From assembly GCF_011395035.1 (NCBI RefSeq), contig NZ_CP024768.1, positions 406,586-470,585 of the forward strand: a DNA stretch of 64,000 nucleotides. The letters run 5' to 3'. Of this stretch, positions 25,359-33,546 are shown piece after piece. Made by a program: the position numbers and the translations under genes. Numbering within the stretch: position 1 is the stretch's first letter; the number at the start of each line of letters is the position of its first letter. The notes below the pieces were generated by a model. That model had not been told where the DNA came from and did not search any database. It saw only the letters and a list, made by a program, of their open reading frames with translations. This DNA is from Pantoea cypripedii (GTDB lineage: Bacteria; Pseudomonadota; Gammaproteobacteria; Enterobacterales; Enterobacteriaceae).

Positions 25359-26191
25359 ATGCCGCCAGCCGACTGACCCTGATGAGCAATGATGCGCAAG
25401 CGGTGCCGCTGCATGCGGCACCTCCGGCGATTGAAGTGCTCTCTGCCGAGAAAATTTACCCGAACGGTACACGCGCGCTGTTGCCAGTGGACCTGACGAT
25501 TCGCCAGGGCGAGTTTGTCTCGCTGCTCGGTCCGTCTGGCTGTGGCAAAAGTACCTTACTGAAAATGATCGCCGGTTTGATTGAACCGAGCGATGGCAAA
25601 CTGATGCTGTTTCGTCGCGATCGCCGGGAAAAACAGCGGGATTTGCCGTTATCGTTCGTGTTTCAGGAAGCGACATTGATGCCGTGGAGCAGTGTGCACA
25701 AGAACGTGCGCCTGCCGCTCGATCTGGCCGGTGTACCGCGTGCTGAAGCGGACACCCGCGTGCGGGAAATCCTTGAACTGGTCGGCCTCGGCCAGTTTGG
25801 GCATGTGCTGCCGCGTGAGTTGTCCGGCGGGATGCAGATGCGCGTCTCCATTGCCCGCGGGCTGGTGACGCGTCCAAAAGTGCTGCTGATGGATGAACCT
25901 TTCGGCGCACTGGATGAGATCACCCGCAACAAGCTGGATAGCGATCTGCTGCAATTGTGGCAGGAACAGAAGCTGACGGTGGTGTTTGTTACCCACTCGA
26001 TTCAGGAAGCGGTGTTTTTATCGCAGCGCGTGATCATGATGGCGGCCCGTCCGGGGCGCGTGGTGGATGACATCAGCATTGATGCGCCGTTCCCGCGTGA
26101 TGATGAGTTCCGTGTCAGCCAGCAGTTCACCCAATATGCGCAGCAGTTGCAGCGCGGCCTGTACGCCGCCAGTCAGGAGAGCAAATCATGA
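25355..26191 (+). CDS. ABC transporter ATP-binding protein, NitT/TauT type
   Basis: A 278-residue ATPase. Walker A is LGPSGCGKSTLL, the Q-loop FVFQEATLMPW, the signature LSGGMQMRVSIARGL, Walker B VLLMDEPFGALDEITR and the switch histidine in FVTHSIQEAVFLS. These are the standard SsuB/TauB/ThiZ patterns. It overlaps the gene before it (ATGA) and the permease gene after it (4 bp). A 30-residue leader precedes the usual domain start. It powers import of the compound bound by the NMT1/THI5-like protein. Confidence 0.92.
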   Translation: MNAASRLTLMSNDAQAVPLHAAPPAIEVLSAEKIYPNGTRALLPVDLTIRQGEFVSLLGPSGCGKSTLLKMIAGLIEPSDGKLMLFRRDRREKQRDLPLSFVFQEATLMPWSSVHKNVRLPLDLAGVPRAEADTRVREILELVGLGQFGHVLPRELSGGMQMRVSIARGLVTRPKVLLMDEPFGALDEITRNKLDSDLLQLWQEQKLTVVFVTHSIQEAVFLSQRVIMMAARPGRVVDDISIDAPFPRDDEFRVSQQFTQYAQQLQRGLYAASQESKS

Positions 26192-26988
26192 AAAAGCCCT
26201 TAGCCGCGCAACGCCAGTTTCAGCAGTGGCTGTTTCCGGCGCTGGTCGCCATCGCCCTGTTGCTGTTGTGGCAGTTTCTGGTCACGGCGCTGAAGGTCCC
26301 GGCCTTTCTGGTGCCGTCACCGCTGGTGGTGGCGCAAAGTCTGGTGCAGAACTTCCCAACGTTGTTTATGTCGCTGCTGTACACCCTGAAGATCACCGTG
26401 ATCTCCTTTGTGGTGGCGATTGTGATCGGATCGATCGTGGCGTTCCTGCTGGTGCAGAACCGCTTTATCGAAACCGCGCTGTTCCCTTATATCGTGTTTT
26501 TGCAGGTGACACCGATTGTCGCCATCGCGCCGCTGATCATCATTTGGGTCAAAGACACCACCATGTCGCTGGTGGTCTGCGCCACGTTGATGGCGGTGTT
26601 CCCGATTATTTCTAACACCACTCAGGGTCTGCGCAGCGTGTCGCCGGGTTTGCTGAGTTACTTCAAACTTAACCATGCCTCGCGTTTGCAGATTTTGCTG
26701 CGCCTGCGCATTCCCTCGGCTCTGCCGTACTTCTTCGGTGCACTGCGGATCTCCAGCGGTCTGTCGCTGATTGGCGCGGTGGTGGCGGAGTTTGTTGCTG
26801 GCACCGGCGGCACTGATACCGGGCTGGCCTACCAGATTCTGCAGGCGGGTTATCAGCTCAATATTCCGCTGATGTTTGCCGCGCTGCTGCTGATTTCTCT
26901 GGCCGGGTTCCTGCTGTTTGCCGTGATGTCCTGGCTGACGCGCCGCGTGCTGGCTGCCTGGCATGAGAGTGAACTGAGCCCGACCTGA
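26188..26988 (+). CDS. ABC transporter permease, NitT/TauT type
   Basis: A 266-residue inner-membrane protein with six or so hydrophobic segments and a coupling-loop region around residues 150-190 (KLNHASRLQILLRLRIPSALPYFFGALRISSG). This is the SsuC/TauC/ThiX fold. Start and stop show close packing with the ATPase gene upstream and 23 bp to the oxidase gene downstream. It completes the importer. Confidence 0.92.
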   Translation: MKKPLAAQRQFQQWLFPALVAIALLLLWQFLVTALKVPAFLVPSPLVVAQSLVQNFPTLFMSLLYTLKITVISFVVAIVIGSIVAFLLVQNRFIETALFPYIVFLQVTPIVAIAPLIIIWVKDTTMSLVVCATLMAVFPIISNTTQGLRSVSPGLLSYFKLNHASRLQILLRLRIPSALPYFFGALRISSGLSLIGAVVAEFVAGTGGTDTGLAYQILQAGYQLNIPLMFAALLLISLAGFLLFAVMSWLTRRVLAAWHESELSPT

Positions 26989-27011
26989 TACCTCAACTAC
27001 AGGAAATAAAG

Positions 27012-28403
27012 ATGTCTGATTCCGATCGTCAGTCTGCACTGGCGGCGCTGGTTGCGGCGTTGCCTGAACTCGACTGGATTAAAGAAGCGCCGAAGGTGAA
27101 ACGCCTGTCGCGTGATTTTCACTGGTTCAGCCCGGTGCTGAAACCGCAGCTGGAAGAGAAGTTTGCTGAGCTGGCCGTACGCCCGCGTGATGAGCAGGAA
27201 CTGGCGGCGGTGGTGGCAGCCTGTGCCGCACATCGTATCCCACTGAACCTGCGCGGTGGCGGCACCGGTAACTACGGCCAGTTGATCCCGCTGGATGGCG
27301 GGTTGATGGTCGATATGACCAGACTGAATGCGGTGGTAAGCATGGGGCAGGGCACGGTGCGTGCGCAGGCCGGGATTCGCCTTGGCGACCTGGAAGCGCA
27401 TACCCGCCCGCTCGGCTGGGAACTGCGTTGCATGCCGTCCACCTGGAAGCTGGCGACCCTCGGCGGCCTGTTTGGCGGTGGCTTCGGTGGCGTAGGTTCC
27501 ATCAATTATGGTCCGCTGGCGGCTCCTGGCAACGTGCTGGCGGTGAAGATGATGACCATGGAAGAGACGCCGCGCATACTGACGCTGGAGGCGCCCGATG
27601 CGCTGCTGCTGCATCATGCCTATGGCAGCAACGGCATTGTGCTGGAGATTGAGCTGGCGCTGGCACCGCGTCATGACTGGATCGAACGCCTTGATACCTT
27701 CGCCAGTTTCCCGGCGGCGATGGCGTTTGCCGATGCGCTGGCGAAATCACCGGGACTGGTGAAGCGCCAGATTGCGGTGATGGCTGCACCGGTGCTGGAT
27801 TATTTTACCGATCTCGCCGAGGCCGACGTGGCAGGGCAGCATGGCGTCATCTCCGTGGTGGGTGTGGAGAGCGATCGCCTGATGCCGTCGCTGCTGGCAC
27901 AGCACGGCGGACGCAGTGCGCTGCATTTTGCCGAGGGCGAGAACTCCGGCCATTCGCTGATTGAGTATTGCTGGAACCACACCACGTTGCAGGCGCTGAA
28001 GGTGGACAAAACCCTGACCTATCTGCAAACCGCTTACGCAGCGGACAATTATTATCAGCAGGCGCTGGCAATGGAAGCACAGCTGTCGGATGAAGTGATG
28101 TCGCATATTGAGTTTCTGCGCGATATGAATGGCACCCTGACCTGTAGCGGGCTGCCGCTGGTGCGATATAGCGATGAAGATCGCCTGAATGCCATCATGG
28201 ATATTTATCGTGATAACGGGGTGAAAATTAATAACCCGCACGTCATTCATATTGAAGATGGCAAACAAGGGATGGTGCGTGCCGATGTTGTGGCTATGAA
28301 ACGTGCCTGCGATCCGTATAATTTACTCAATCCTGGCAAATTACGTGGCTGGGAAGTACGCGAAACATTGCCGGATGTGAAAATAACCGGTGTAAATAAT
28401 TAA
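27012..28403 (+). CDS. FAD-binding oxidoreductase (PCMH/glycolate-oxidase-like)
   Basis: A 463-residue flavoprotein. The PCMH-type FAD domain contains PLNLRGGGTGNYGQLIPLDGG, GAxRAQAGIRLGDLE-like VRAQAGIRLGDLEAH and TLGGLFGGGFGGVGSINYG; a C-terminal substrate cap follows, ending in PYNLLNPGKLRGW, as in GlcD and D-lactate dehydrogenases. AGGAAATAAAG precedes the ATG. It probably oxidises a hydroxy-acid or amine intermediate, giving the operon a second redox enzyme besides the iron-sulfur reductase. The substrate cannot be read from the sequence. Confidence 0.85.
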   Translation: MSDSDRQSALAALVAALPELDWIKEAPKVKRLSRDFHWFSPVLKPQLEEKFAELAVRPRDEQELAAVVAACAAHRIPLNLRGGGTGNYGQLIPLDGGLMVDMTRLNAVVSMGQGTVRAQAGIRLGDLEAHTRPLGWELRCMPSTWKLATLGGLFGGGFGGVGSINYGPLAAPGNVLAVKMMTMEETPRILTLEAPDALLLHHAYGSNGIVLEIELALAPRHDWIERLDTFASFPAAMAFADALAKSPGLVKRQIAVMAAPVLDYFTDLAEADVAGQHGVISVVGVESDRLMPSLLAQHGGRSALHFAEGENSGHSLIEYCWNHTTLQALKVDKTLTYLQTAYAADNYYQQALAMEAQLSDEVMSHIEFLRDMNGTLTCSGLPLVRYSDEDRLNAIMDIYRDNGVKINNPHVIHIEDGKQGMVRADVVAMKRACDPYNLLNPGKLRGWEVRETLPDVKITGVNN

Positions 28404-28506
28404 TCGATAATAAGACTTTTTTGCGGCAAAGCTCACCACCGACGGTACATTTATTGTCCGGCAGGCGTTGCTTTGCTCTTTTTAAAAAGTGACGAGGCTT
28501 GGGACT

Positions 28507-29784
28507 ATGCAATTAAAAACACTGAGTGGTGCGTGTCTTGCTGCGCTGTTTTTCCCTCTGGCTCCCGCTGCACTGGCGGCGACACAGAGCAATATCAGCG
28601 ATTGTCAGTATGGTGCGAGTGGCGTAAATAGCTTCACCGATATATTTACCTGCGGTACCGTGAGCGGCAGTCTGCGTACGCTTTATTATTCAACACACAA
28701 CGCTTATTTCTCCAAAGGCTTTAATCAGGACACCGTGAGCTACGGTGGCAGCCTGAAATATGAAACCGCGCCGTTTTATGGTTTCCGTGCTGGCGTGAGT
28801 GGTATTTTTCTGCGCGGTATCGATCATCCTGATGAAGCGCACACCATCAGCGATATTGGTGATAATCAAACCAACTTCGGTGAAGCTTATTTAAGCTATC
28901 AACAGGATGATTTTAAAATAACGGCCGGTGATCAACGAATCAATATTCCTTTCGTTGGTGATTACGACTGGCGTATTACGCCCATTCTGTTCCGTGGTGT
29001 AGATACCAATTACGGCGACAGCACCAACTTCCTGCATGCGACCAAAATCTGGCGTTATAAGCCGTGGGGTGATGATCAGTTCCTGAATACCACCGCGTAT
29101 ACCGATGTGGAAGAGCGCACCAACGGCATGTGGGCGTTGGGTGGCGGTCGCGGTACGCAGTGGGACAATAAGAAGCTGACCGGGCAGCTGTGGTATCAGG
29201 AATACGCTGATTATACGCGCCTGGTGTATGGCGAAGGCCATGTGCAATGGCAGGATGCATTGTTCCAGCCAGATGTGGGATTACAGTTTATTCGCGGCAC
29301 CAGCGCAGGCAAGGCTCTGGCGGGTGAAGTGAACAGCACCTCATACGGTGCACAGCTGGCGCTGACGTTTACTCCGGCACTGAGCTGGAAGCTGGGCTAT
29401 GACCATATCGCTGCCAGCGGAAATAGCTGGAATAACGGCTCGCTGGTGACGCCTTACGCGCACAATACTTCCTCCGGACCTTACTTTGCACAACCGTTCT
29501 TCACCAGTACTCAGGATCTTGGCAGCGGCAACGCGTATATGACCAACCTGAACTACGTGATGAATGAAAGCCTGTCGCTGGGTACGCAGTATTCCTTTAT
29601 GGATCTGAAACCCTCGCCTGCTTCAGCCAGCATCAACCAGTCGGAATATCTGGTTTATTTCACCTGGAGCTTCAGTGGCGTGCTGAAGGGCCTGAGCCTG
29701 ACCGATTTCGCCGGGGTGCAGACATCACCCTTGTATGATTCTCACTTCTGGCAGAACCGTTTAAGCCTGGAATATGATTTCTGA
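28507..29784 (+). CDS. OprD-type outer-membrane porin
   Basis: A 425-residue outer-membrane protein with a signal peptide (MQLKTLSGACLAALFFPLAPAALA). The mature part has alternating strand patterns, the OprD-like GSLRTLYYSTHNAYF and GYDHIAASG segments and a terminal aromatic residue (EYDF), the outer-membrane assembly signal. OprD-family porins in pseudomonads admit single carboxylates, amino acids or aromatic acids. As last gene of the operon it supplies the outer-membrane entry route for the compound taken up by the ABC transporter. The ATG at 28507 with GAGG upstream is chosen over a GTG at 28489. Two cysteines flank a short loop near the N-terminus. Confidence 0.88.
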   Translation: MQLKTLSGACLAALFFPLAPAALAATQSNISDCQYGASGVNSFTDIFTCGTVSGSLRTLYYSTHNAYFSKGFNQDTVSYGGSLKYETAPFYGFRAGVSGIFLRGIDHPDEAHTISDIGDNQTNFGEAYLSYQQDDFKITAGDQRINIPFVGDYDWRITPILFRGVDTNYGDSTNFLHATKIWRYKPWGDDQFLNTTAYTDVEERTNGMWALGGGRGTQWDNKKLTGQLWYQEYADYTRLVYGEGHVQWQDALFQPDVGLQFIRGTSAGKALAGEVNSTSYGAQLALTFTPALSWKLGYDHIAASGNSWNNGSLVTPYAHNTSSGPYFAQPFFTSTQDLGSGNAYMTNLNYVMNESLSLGTQYSFMDLKPSPASASINQSEYLVYFTWSFSGVLKGLSLTDFAGVQTSPLYDSHFWQNRLSLEYDF

Positions 29785-29791
29785 TTGATAA

Positions 29792-29813
29792 CCAGGGGGC
29801 TAATGCCCCCTGG
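29792..29813 (+). terminator. Terminator of the nine-gene operon
   Basis: CCAGGGGGC-TAAT-GCCCCCTGG is a perfect nine-pair hairpin eight bases after the porin stop, followed by TTAATTGTAA. The T-tract is short. Confidence 0.75.
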
Positions 29814-29818
29814 TTAAT

Positions 29819-29848
29819 TGTAACGGCGCGATTTATCGCGCGGTTTTT
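29819..29848. repeat. Family A palindromic repeat (single half)
   Basis: A plus-orientation half with one base changed (TGTAACGGCGCGATTTATCG continuing CGCGGTTTTT) directly after the operon terminator. Confidence 0.8.
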
Positions 29849-29880
29849 CTGGCAACGAGGCTGGAATTAATGAGGTGGCA

Positions 29881-30264
29881 TCAGGAAATGCTGTCAAAAC
29901 CCGTTCGGTCAGAGGAGAGATGTGCTGGTGGGCATAAAAATATCAATTCTACCCGGGTATGAGCGACCAGTTGATGCGCTGTATCAGGGGAGATACAAAA
30001 AGAACTGCCGCGCTTGAATACCGTTTCGGTAACATCACCTAAAATTCCATCATTTACTTCAGCAATAAAGACAGCACCCTCACCAGAAAGGATGATATAC
30101 CATTCCTCACCCTGGTGGTGGCAATGACACCCAACCTTATTTCCTGCCTCAATCACCGTGGCATAGAGATTTTGCTCCGTGCCCCTAATCAGGTTTTGAA
30201 TTGAAATTCCAACAGAGTTGTCCTTGATTGCACCATCGGTATGAAAATCTGAGAATAAGATCAC
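29881..30264 (-). CDS. Small single-domain cupin protein
   Basis: A 127-residue single-domain cupin. Motif 1 is visible as VGCHCHHQGEEWYIILSGEG (two spaced histidines and a glutamate that can hold a metal) and motif 2 as GSSFCISPDTAHQLVA. The gene is AT-rich compared with the operon to its left and lies between repeats and the ner remnant, so it belongs to the accessory stretch. No neighbour gives a hint of its substrate. It could be a sugar-binding, oxygenase-like or regulatory cupin. Confidence 0.7.
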   Translation of the reverse strand: MILFSDFHTDGAIKDNSVGISIQNLIRGTEQNLYATVIEAGNKVGCHCHHQGEEWYIILSGEGAVFIAEVNDGILGDVTETVFKRGSSFCISPDTAHQLVAHTRVELIFLCPPAHLSSDRTGFDSIS

Positions 30265-30331
30265 ATTAATACTCCTTTATAAAATAAGTATTCCATACTC
30301 TGTCCATTTTAATTTAAAAGCTTTTCACTAT

Positions 30332-30388
30332 GCTGGAGAAATCTGGCCGAGTCGTTACCCATTAAGAAAACATAAATCTCATGGTTGA
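30332..30388 (+). pseudogene. 3' remnant of a ner-like gene
   Basis: In the frame beginning GCT at 30332, the last 18 codons read AGEIWPSRYPLRKHKSHG and stop, closely matching AEEIWPSRYQLRKYKSRS at the end of the intact ner-like gene at 33240-33482. The DNA (30335-30388) matches 33430-33483 in 45 of 54 positions by hand alignment, and the matching continues loosely into the downstream family A repeat. The upstream sequence shows no trace of the N-terminal part. It marks the left edge of the queF cassette. Confidence 0.7.
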
Positions 30389-30439
30389 TTATGTTTTCCA
30401 GTTAAGTGATGAGTTAATTCCCGCGTGTTTGCACTCATC

Positions 30440-30496
30440 GTAGCGGCGCGATTTATCGCGCGAGTTTTAAAAGAGCGCGATAAATCGCGCCGCTAC
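30440..30496. repeat. Complete family A palindromic element
   Basis: Two inverted halves around AGTTTTAAAAG form a 57-bp element directly after the 3' end of the queF-like gene. A similar element (33547-33604) follows the intact ner-like gene. Confidence 0.85.
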
Positions 30497-30511
30497 GGGT
30501 TGGTGCCGATA

Positions 30512-31342
30512 TTATTGCCTGACTAAGCGTGTCACGCTGGGGAACTCCTCAAAGTTACTGCGGAATGGATTAATATCCAATCCTCCCCTGCGTGTATAAC
30601 GAGCAAAGACACTGAGTTTTTCAGGGGAGCAGTGGCGGTTGATGTCATTGAAAATACGTTCAACGCATTGTTCATGAAACTCGTTATGCATTCTGAATGA
30701 AATAAGATAGCGCAGCAGTTTCTCCTTATCTATTTTATTCCCTTCATACTTAATGACCACACTTCCCCAATCTGGCTGGTGGGTAACCAGACAGTTGGAT
30801 TTTAATAAATTCGATGAGAGGGTTTCGGAAATATATTCACTGCCAGTGGCATTAATGAGGTGGTCAGGGTTGAAATCGTAATTATCAATGCTGATATCCA
30901 GATGATCAATGCACTGGTCGGGTAAGGCGCTGATATTTTTATTATAGAGGTCGGGTTCGGAGTAAAGGTTAACTTTCACCGTGCCTTTGGCGGCCAGTGA
31001 TAAATCATCTACCAGTGTGGTGATCACTTCTTCAGTTGAAGTGAATTTGGTTTGATTAAAACTGTTGAGGTAAAGTTTAAACGATTTTGATTCGATAAGG
31101 TTGGTGCTGGTTGCGGGAATAATAAATTCAGCAATGGCGACAACCGGTTTGCCTTTGTTGTTTAACCATGAGAGTTCGAATCCTGTCCATAAATCGAAGC
31201 CAGAAAAGGGTAAGTTTTCGGATTCAATATCAATTTCACTACGGCTACGTGATCTTGGTAATCCTTCAAGCAAGTCAGGAGCATAATGCTGAATATATCC
31301 GGTTGCCCGACCCAGCAAGGTAATTTCATCTCTGATATTCAT
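30512..31342 (-). CDS. queF: QueF, NADPH-dependent 7-cyano-7-deazaguanine reductase (paralog-like, in accessory island)
   Basis: A 276-residue protein of the long, YqcD-type QueF, which reduces preQ0 to preQ1 on the way to queuosine in tRNA. The active cysteine (C184, in LLKSNCLVTHQPDW) and the proton-donor aspartate (D191) are present, as are ESKSFKLYLNSFNQT and the C-terminal FHEQCVERIFNDI and ARYTRRGGLDINPF. The ATG at 31342 with AAGGAG is taken as the start; it overlaps the transporter stop (ATGA). The AT-rich codon use and the setting next to a transporter and a phage-like regulator suggest an additional, transferred copy rather than the housekeeping one, which is expected elsewhere in the genome. 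All residues needed for activity seem intact. Confidence 0.88.
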   Translation of the reverse strand: MNIRDEITLLGRATGYIQHYAPDLLEGLPRSRSRSEIDIESENLPFSGFDLWTGFELSWLNNKGKPVVAIAEFIIPATSTNLIESKSFKLYLNSFNQTKFTSTEEVITTLVDDLSLAAKGTVKVNLYSEPDLYNKNISALPDQCIDHLDISIDNYDFNPDHLINATGSEYISETLSSNLLKSNCLVTHQPDWGSVVIKYEGNKIDKEKLLRYLISFRMHNEFHEQCVERIFNDINRHCSPEKLSVFARYTRRGGLDINPFRSNFEEFPSVTRLVRQ

Positions 31343-32214
31343 AAGCACTCCTTTTTGTTATCGATATTGATGTATCGTCTGAAAAGTTCGCGTGTGGCGT
31401 AGATTGGTGCGACGCCGATGACGGCATAAAATAGCTTTATGATGGTCTGAGAAATAATCATGGTTTTAATGATTTCCATGCTCAACACGTTATAAAAAGC
31501 CAGCATGCAAAATATGATGCTGTCCAGTACGGATGCAATAGCTGTACTGGTAATGACACGAATAAAGAGATATCTGGAATTAGTCAGTTCTTTTATCTTG
31601 CAGAGTAAGAAGGAATTGATGTTTTCAGAGACAAGATATGAAACAGAGGAAGCCAAAAGAACGGAGATGATGCTGTTAACGAAGGTTTTAAAAGGTTGAT
31701 CCAGCTCCCATCCCGGTACGGATGGGAGTACGCTGGTAAACCATAATCCAGTAACAAATACTATGTTTGAAATGAATGAAAAAAATATCGTTCTTCTCGC
31801 CATTTTTAGGCCATAAAATTCATTGAGAATATCGACGAGGATAAATGATATCGGATAAAAAAATATACCGGGAGGTGTAACCAGGTTTAATGTTGGAAAA
31901 TGTGCTGGTTTAATACCACAAACCGTACATAAAATATAGATTACCGCGAGTAAAATACTAATGATCAAATAGGCATACCATGAACGTTCATGTCTGTCGG
32001 CCAGGTCATAGGATGTGATTGTATCTGTCTCACTGTACAATCGTCGGTAAAGCGCTTTGAGTTCATTTCTATTGAGATCATCCGTGATGTTACTGCTTTC
32101 TAATTCCGGGAGTCCAATATTAAGATGTTTTCCGGTTGATATGACCATAATGTTTGCTGTGATTGTGTCTGATCGATTAAATCCTATCAATTTGAATTTT
32201 TTATTTTGGTTCAT
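31339..32214 (-). CDS. YhhQ/VUT-family queuosine-precursor transporter with N-terminal extension
   Basis: A 291-residue inner-membrane protein. From about residue 75 on it follows the VUT/YhhQ family: LVTPPGIFFYPISFILVDILNEFYG, then FVNSIISVLLASSVSYLVSE and ISQTIIKLFYAVIGVAPIYATREL, with about six hydrophobic segments. YhhQ is the known importer of preQ0/preQ1. Its translation is coupled to the queF-like gene. The first 75 residues are hydrophilic and unlike the usual family N-terminus (E. coli YhhQ is about 220 aa), and they may be an extra regulatory domain. Two Met codons near the start leave some doubt about the exact beginning. Confidence 0.82.
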   Translation of the reverse strand: MNQNKKFKLIGFNRSDTITANIMVISTGKHLNIGLPELESSNITDDLNRNELKALYRRLYSETDTITSYDLADRHERSWYAYLIISILLAVIYILCTVCGIKPAHFPTLNLVTPPGIFFYPISFILVDILNEFYGLKMARRTIFFSFISNIVFVTGLWFTSVLPSVPGWELDQPFKTFVNSIISVLLASSVSYLVSENINSFLLCKIKELTNSRYLFIRVITSTAIASVLDSIIFCMLAFYNVLSMEIIKTMIISQTIIKLFYAVIGVAPIYATRELFRRYINIDNKKECL

Positions 32215-32246
32215 TTCATACTTATCCTTAAATATTAATGATTTTC

Positions 32247-32858
32247 TTACATTATTCTGTCTTCAATTATTGCCCCAAGTAAAAGATTGTCTGCAATTGA
32301 AGTATCAATAATATTGTTACTCTTTCTCAGAGAGTAAATTCTTTTTTCTTTTGAGTAGAATAAAGAAAGTTGTTTGTTCTCAGGGATGGCTTTACGTTTT
32401 ATGATCAGCATATCACCGGGGAAAAATGTATTGCCGATGCTTTTTTCTATCCTTAATGCAACCATATTTGACACATCCGAAAAATACCATGTCAATGGAT
32501 ATCGGGTGACGAGATCTCCTATTCTGCTTTCCATGCTGGAGATGAAGTCAGATTGTGGTATAACAGGAATGGCGGCAGGGTTTCTATCGCCTTCAGGTGA
32601 TAAAGTTCTCTCGATTAACTCAACCTGTTGCAGATCGCAATTTTCAATTATATGACAGGAAACACCGAAGAAATCGGCGATACGGGTGATTGTAGAATGC
32701 TGAACATTGCCAACTTTACCATCCAGAATCTTATATAAAGTAGCACGAGTGACACCGGTACGGTTGGCAAATGATGTTTTGCTTTCTCCACGACTTTTAA
32801 TCAAATATTCGATGTTATTAATGATGTTTTCTTTGCGTTGCAATCCAGAGACTTTCAT
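32247..32858 (-). CDS. XRE-family repressor with C-terminal S24/LexA-like region
   Basis: A 203-residue regulator. The N-terminal helix-turn-helix is plain (SKTSFANRTGVTRATLYKILDGKVGNVQHSTITRIADFFGV). The C-terminal part (about residues 120-200; VALRIEKSIGNTFFPGDMLIIKRK) resembles the S24 peptidase fold of phage repressors, though the catalytic GDSM-type serine is not obvious. AAGGA precedes the ATG. It is the first gene of the three-gene transcript with the transporter and queF-like genes, and is divergent from the ner-like gene, so it probably represses its own promoter. It may respond to a queuosine precursor or to stress; neither is shown. Confidence 0.82.
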   Translation of the reverse strand: MKVSGLQRKENIINNIEYLIKSRGESKTSFANRTGVTRATLYKILDGKVGNVQHSTITRIADFFGVSCHIIENCDLQQVELIERTLSPEGDRNPAAIPVIPQSDFISSMESRIGDLVTRYPLTWYFSDVSNMVALRIEKSIGNTFFPGDMLIIKRKAIPENKQLSLFYSKEKRIYSLRKSNNIIDTSIADNLLLGAIIEDRIM

Positions 32859-33239
32859 AGAAGGCCTTCCTTGTGAGGTATAACCACCCAGATAACATAA
32901 TTTATTTTAATAGGTTCCATTATGAATTGGTTTCGAAGATATCATAAAAATTATCGAAAGGTATCGTTTTGTGTAATTTTTTTATTTTAAAAATATATCA
33001 ATAAAAACATAGTGTTATTTATTGTATTTTGATTTGTTTTCACTTTATTGATCATTTTGTGTACTTTTGTGTTGACTTGAATGCGGGCTATGGATAGCTT
33101 ACCGACGTCATGGGGATTTCATTTTATTAGAATTATTTCTAATGTTTTTGGCGTATTTAAAGACATCAGTTTTTCTCAGGAGTTAAGATTTTACTCAGTT
33201 TTTTGAACCTTACGTCTTTATTTTTATGGAGATAAACGA
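32859..33239. other. AT-rich 381-bp control region between the XRE and ner-like genes
   Basis: The two regulator genes are transcribed away from each other and this region must hold both promoters. It is strongly AT-rich. It holds a perfect inverted repeat at 33126-33143 (listed separately) and an inverted TTTCGA/TCGAAA pair at 32931-32936 and 32954-32959, which might be repressor sites. No small ORF with a credible ribosome site was found. Confidence 0.45.
33126..33143. promoter_or_regulatory. Perfect inverted repeat, candidate operator
   Basis: ATTAGAA-TTAT-TTCTAAT is a perfect 7+7 palindrome about 97 bp before the ner-like start. Its position suits binding by the XRE or ner-like protein. 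Confidence 0.35.
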
Positions 33240-33482
33240 ATGGACTCAAATCAGCCCTTATCCGACTGGCACCGGGAAGATATTCTTGCTGCGATCAGAA
33301 AAAAGAAAAAATCACTCGCTGCGCTATCACGCGAATCTGGCCTGTCTTCGGGGACATTGGTCAATGCGCTGAACCGCCCCTGGCCGCGTGGGGAACGTAT
33401 TATTGCCGGTGTGATTGGTGTTAAGGCTGAAGAAATCTGGCCGAGTCGTTACCAGTTGAGAAAATATAAGTCTCGAAGTTGA
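33240..33482 (+). CDS. Ner/Nlp-like DNA-binding protein (SfsB type)
   Basis: An 80-residue protein of the Ner family of phage Mu and enterobacterial Nlp/SfsB: DWHREDILAAIRKKKKSLAALSRESGLSSGTLVNALNRPWPRGERIIAGVIG, then EEIWPSRY. The winged-helix DNA-binding region is complete and GGAG precedes the ATG. Ner-type proteins regulate phage early genes or sugar genes. A remnant of a second copy lies 3.1 kb to the left. No phage genes are found near it. Confidence 0.85.
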   Translation: MDSNQPLSDWHREDILAAIRKKKKSLAALSRESGLSSGTLVNALNRPWPRGERIIAGVIGVKAEEIWPSRYQLRKYKSRS

Positions 33483-33546
33483 TACAATTATCAGTTACGT
33501 TTTCCAGTTAAAAGATACATTAACAATTATGCGTTTGTACAAATCT

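Noticed and set aside
24369..25910. 513-codon frame on the minus strand
   Set aside because: It lies opposite the substrate-binding-protein and ATPase genes, which have family motifs and ribosome sites. The product is low-complexity and matches no family; it is a shadow frame in GC-rich DNA.
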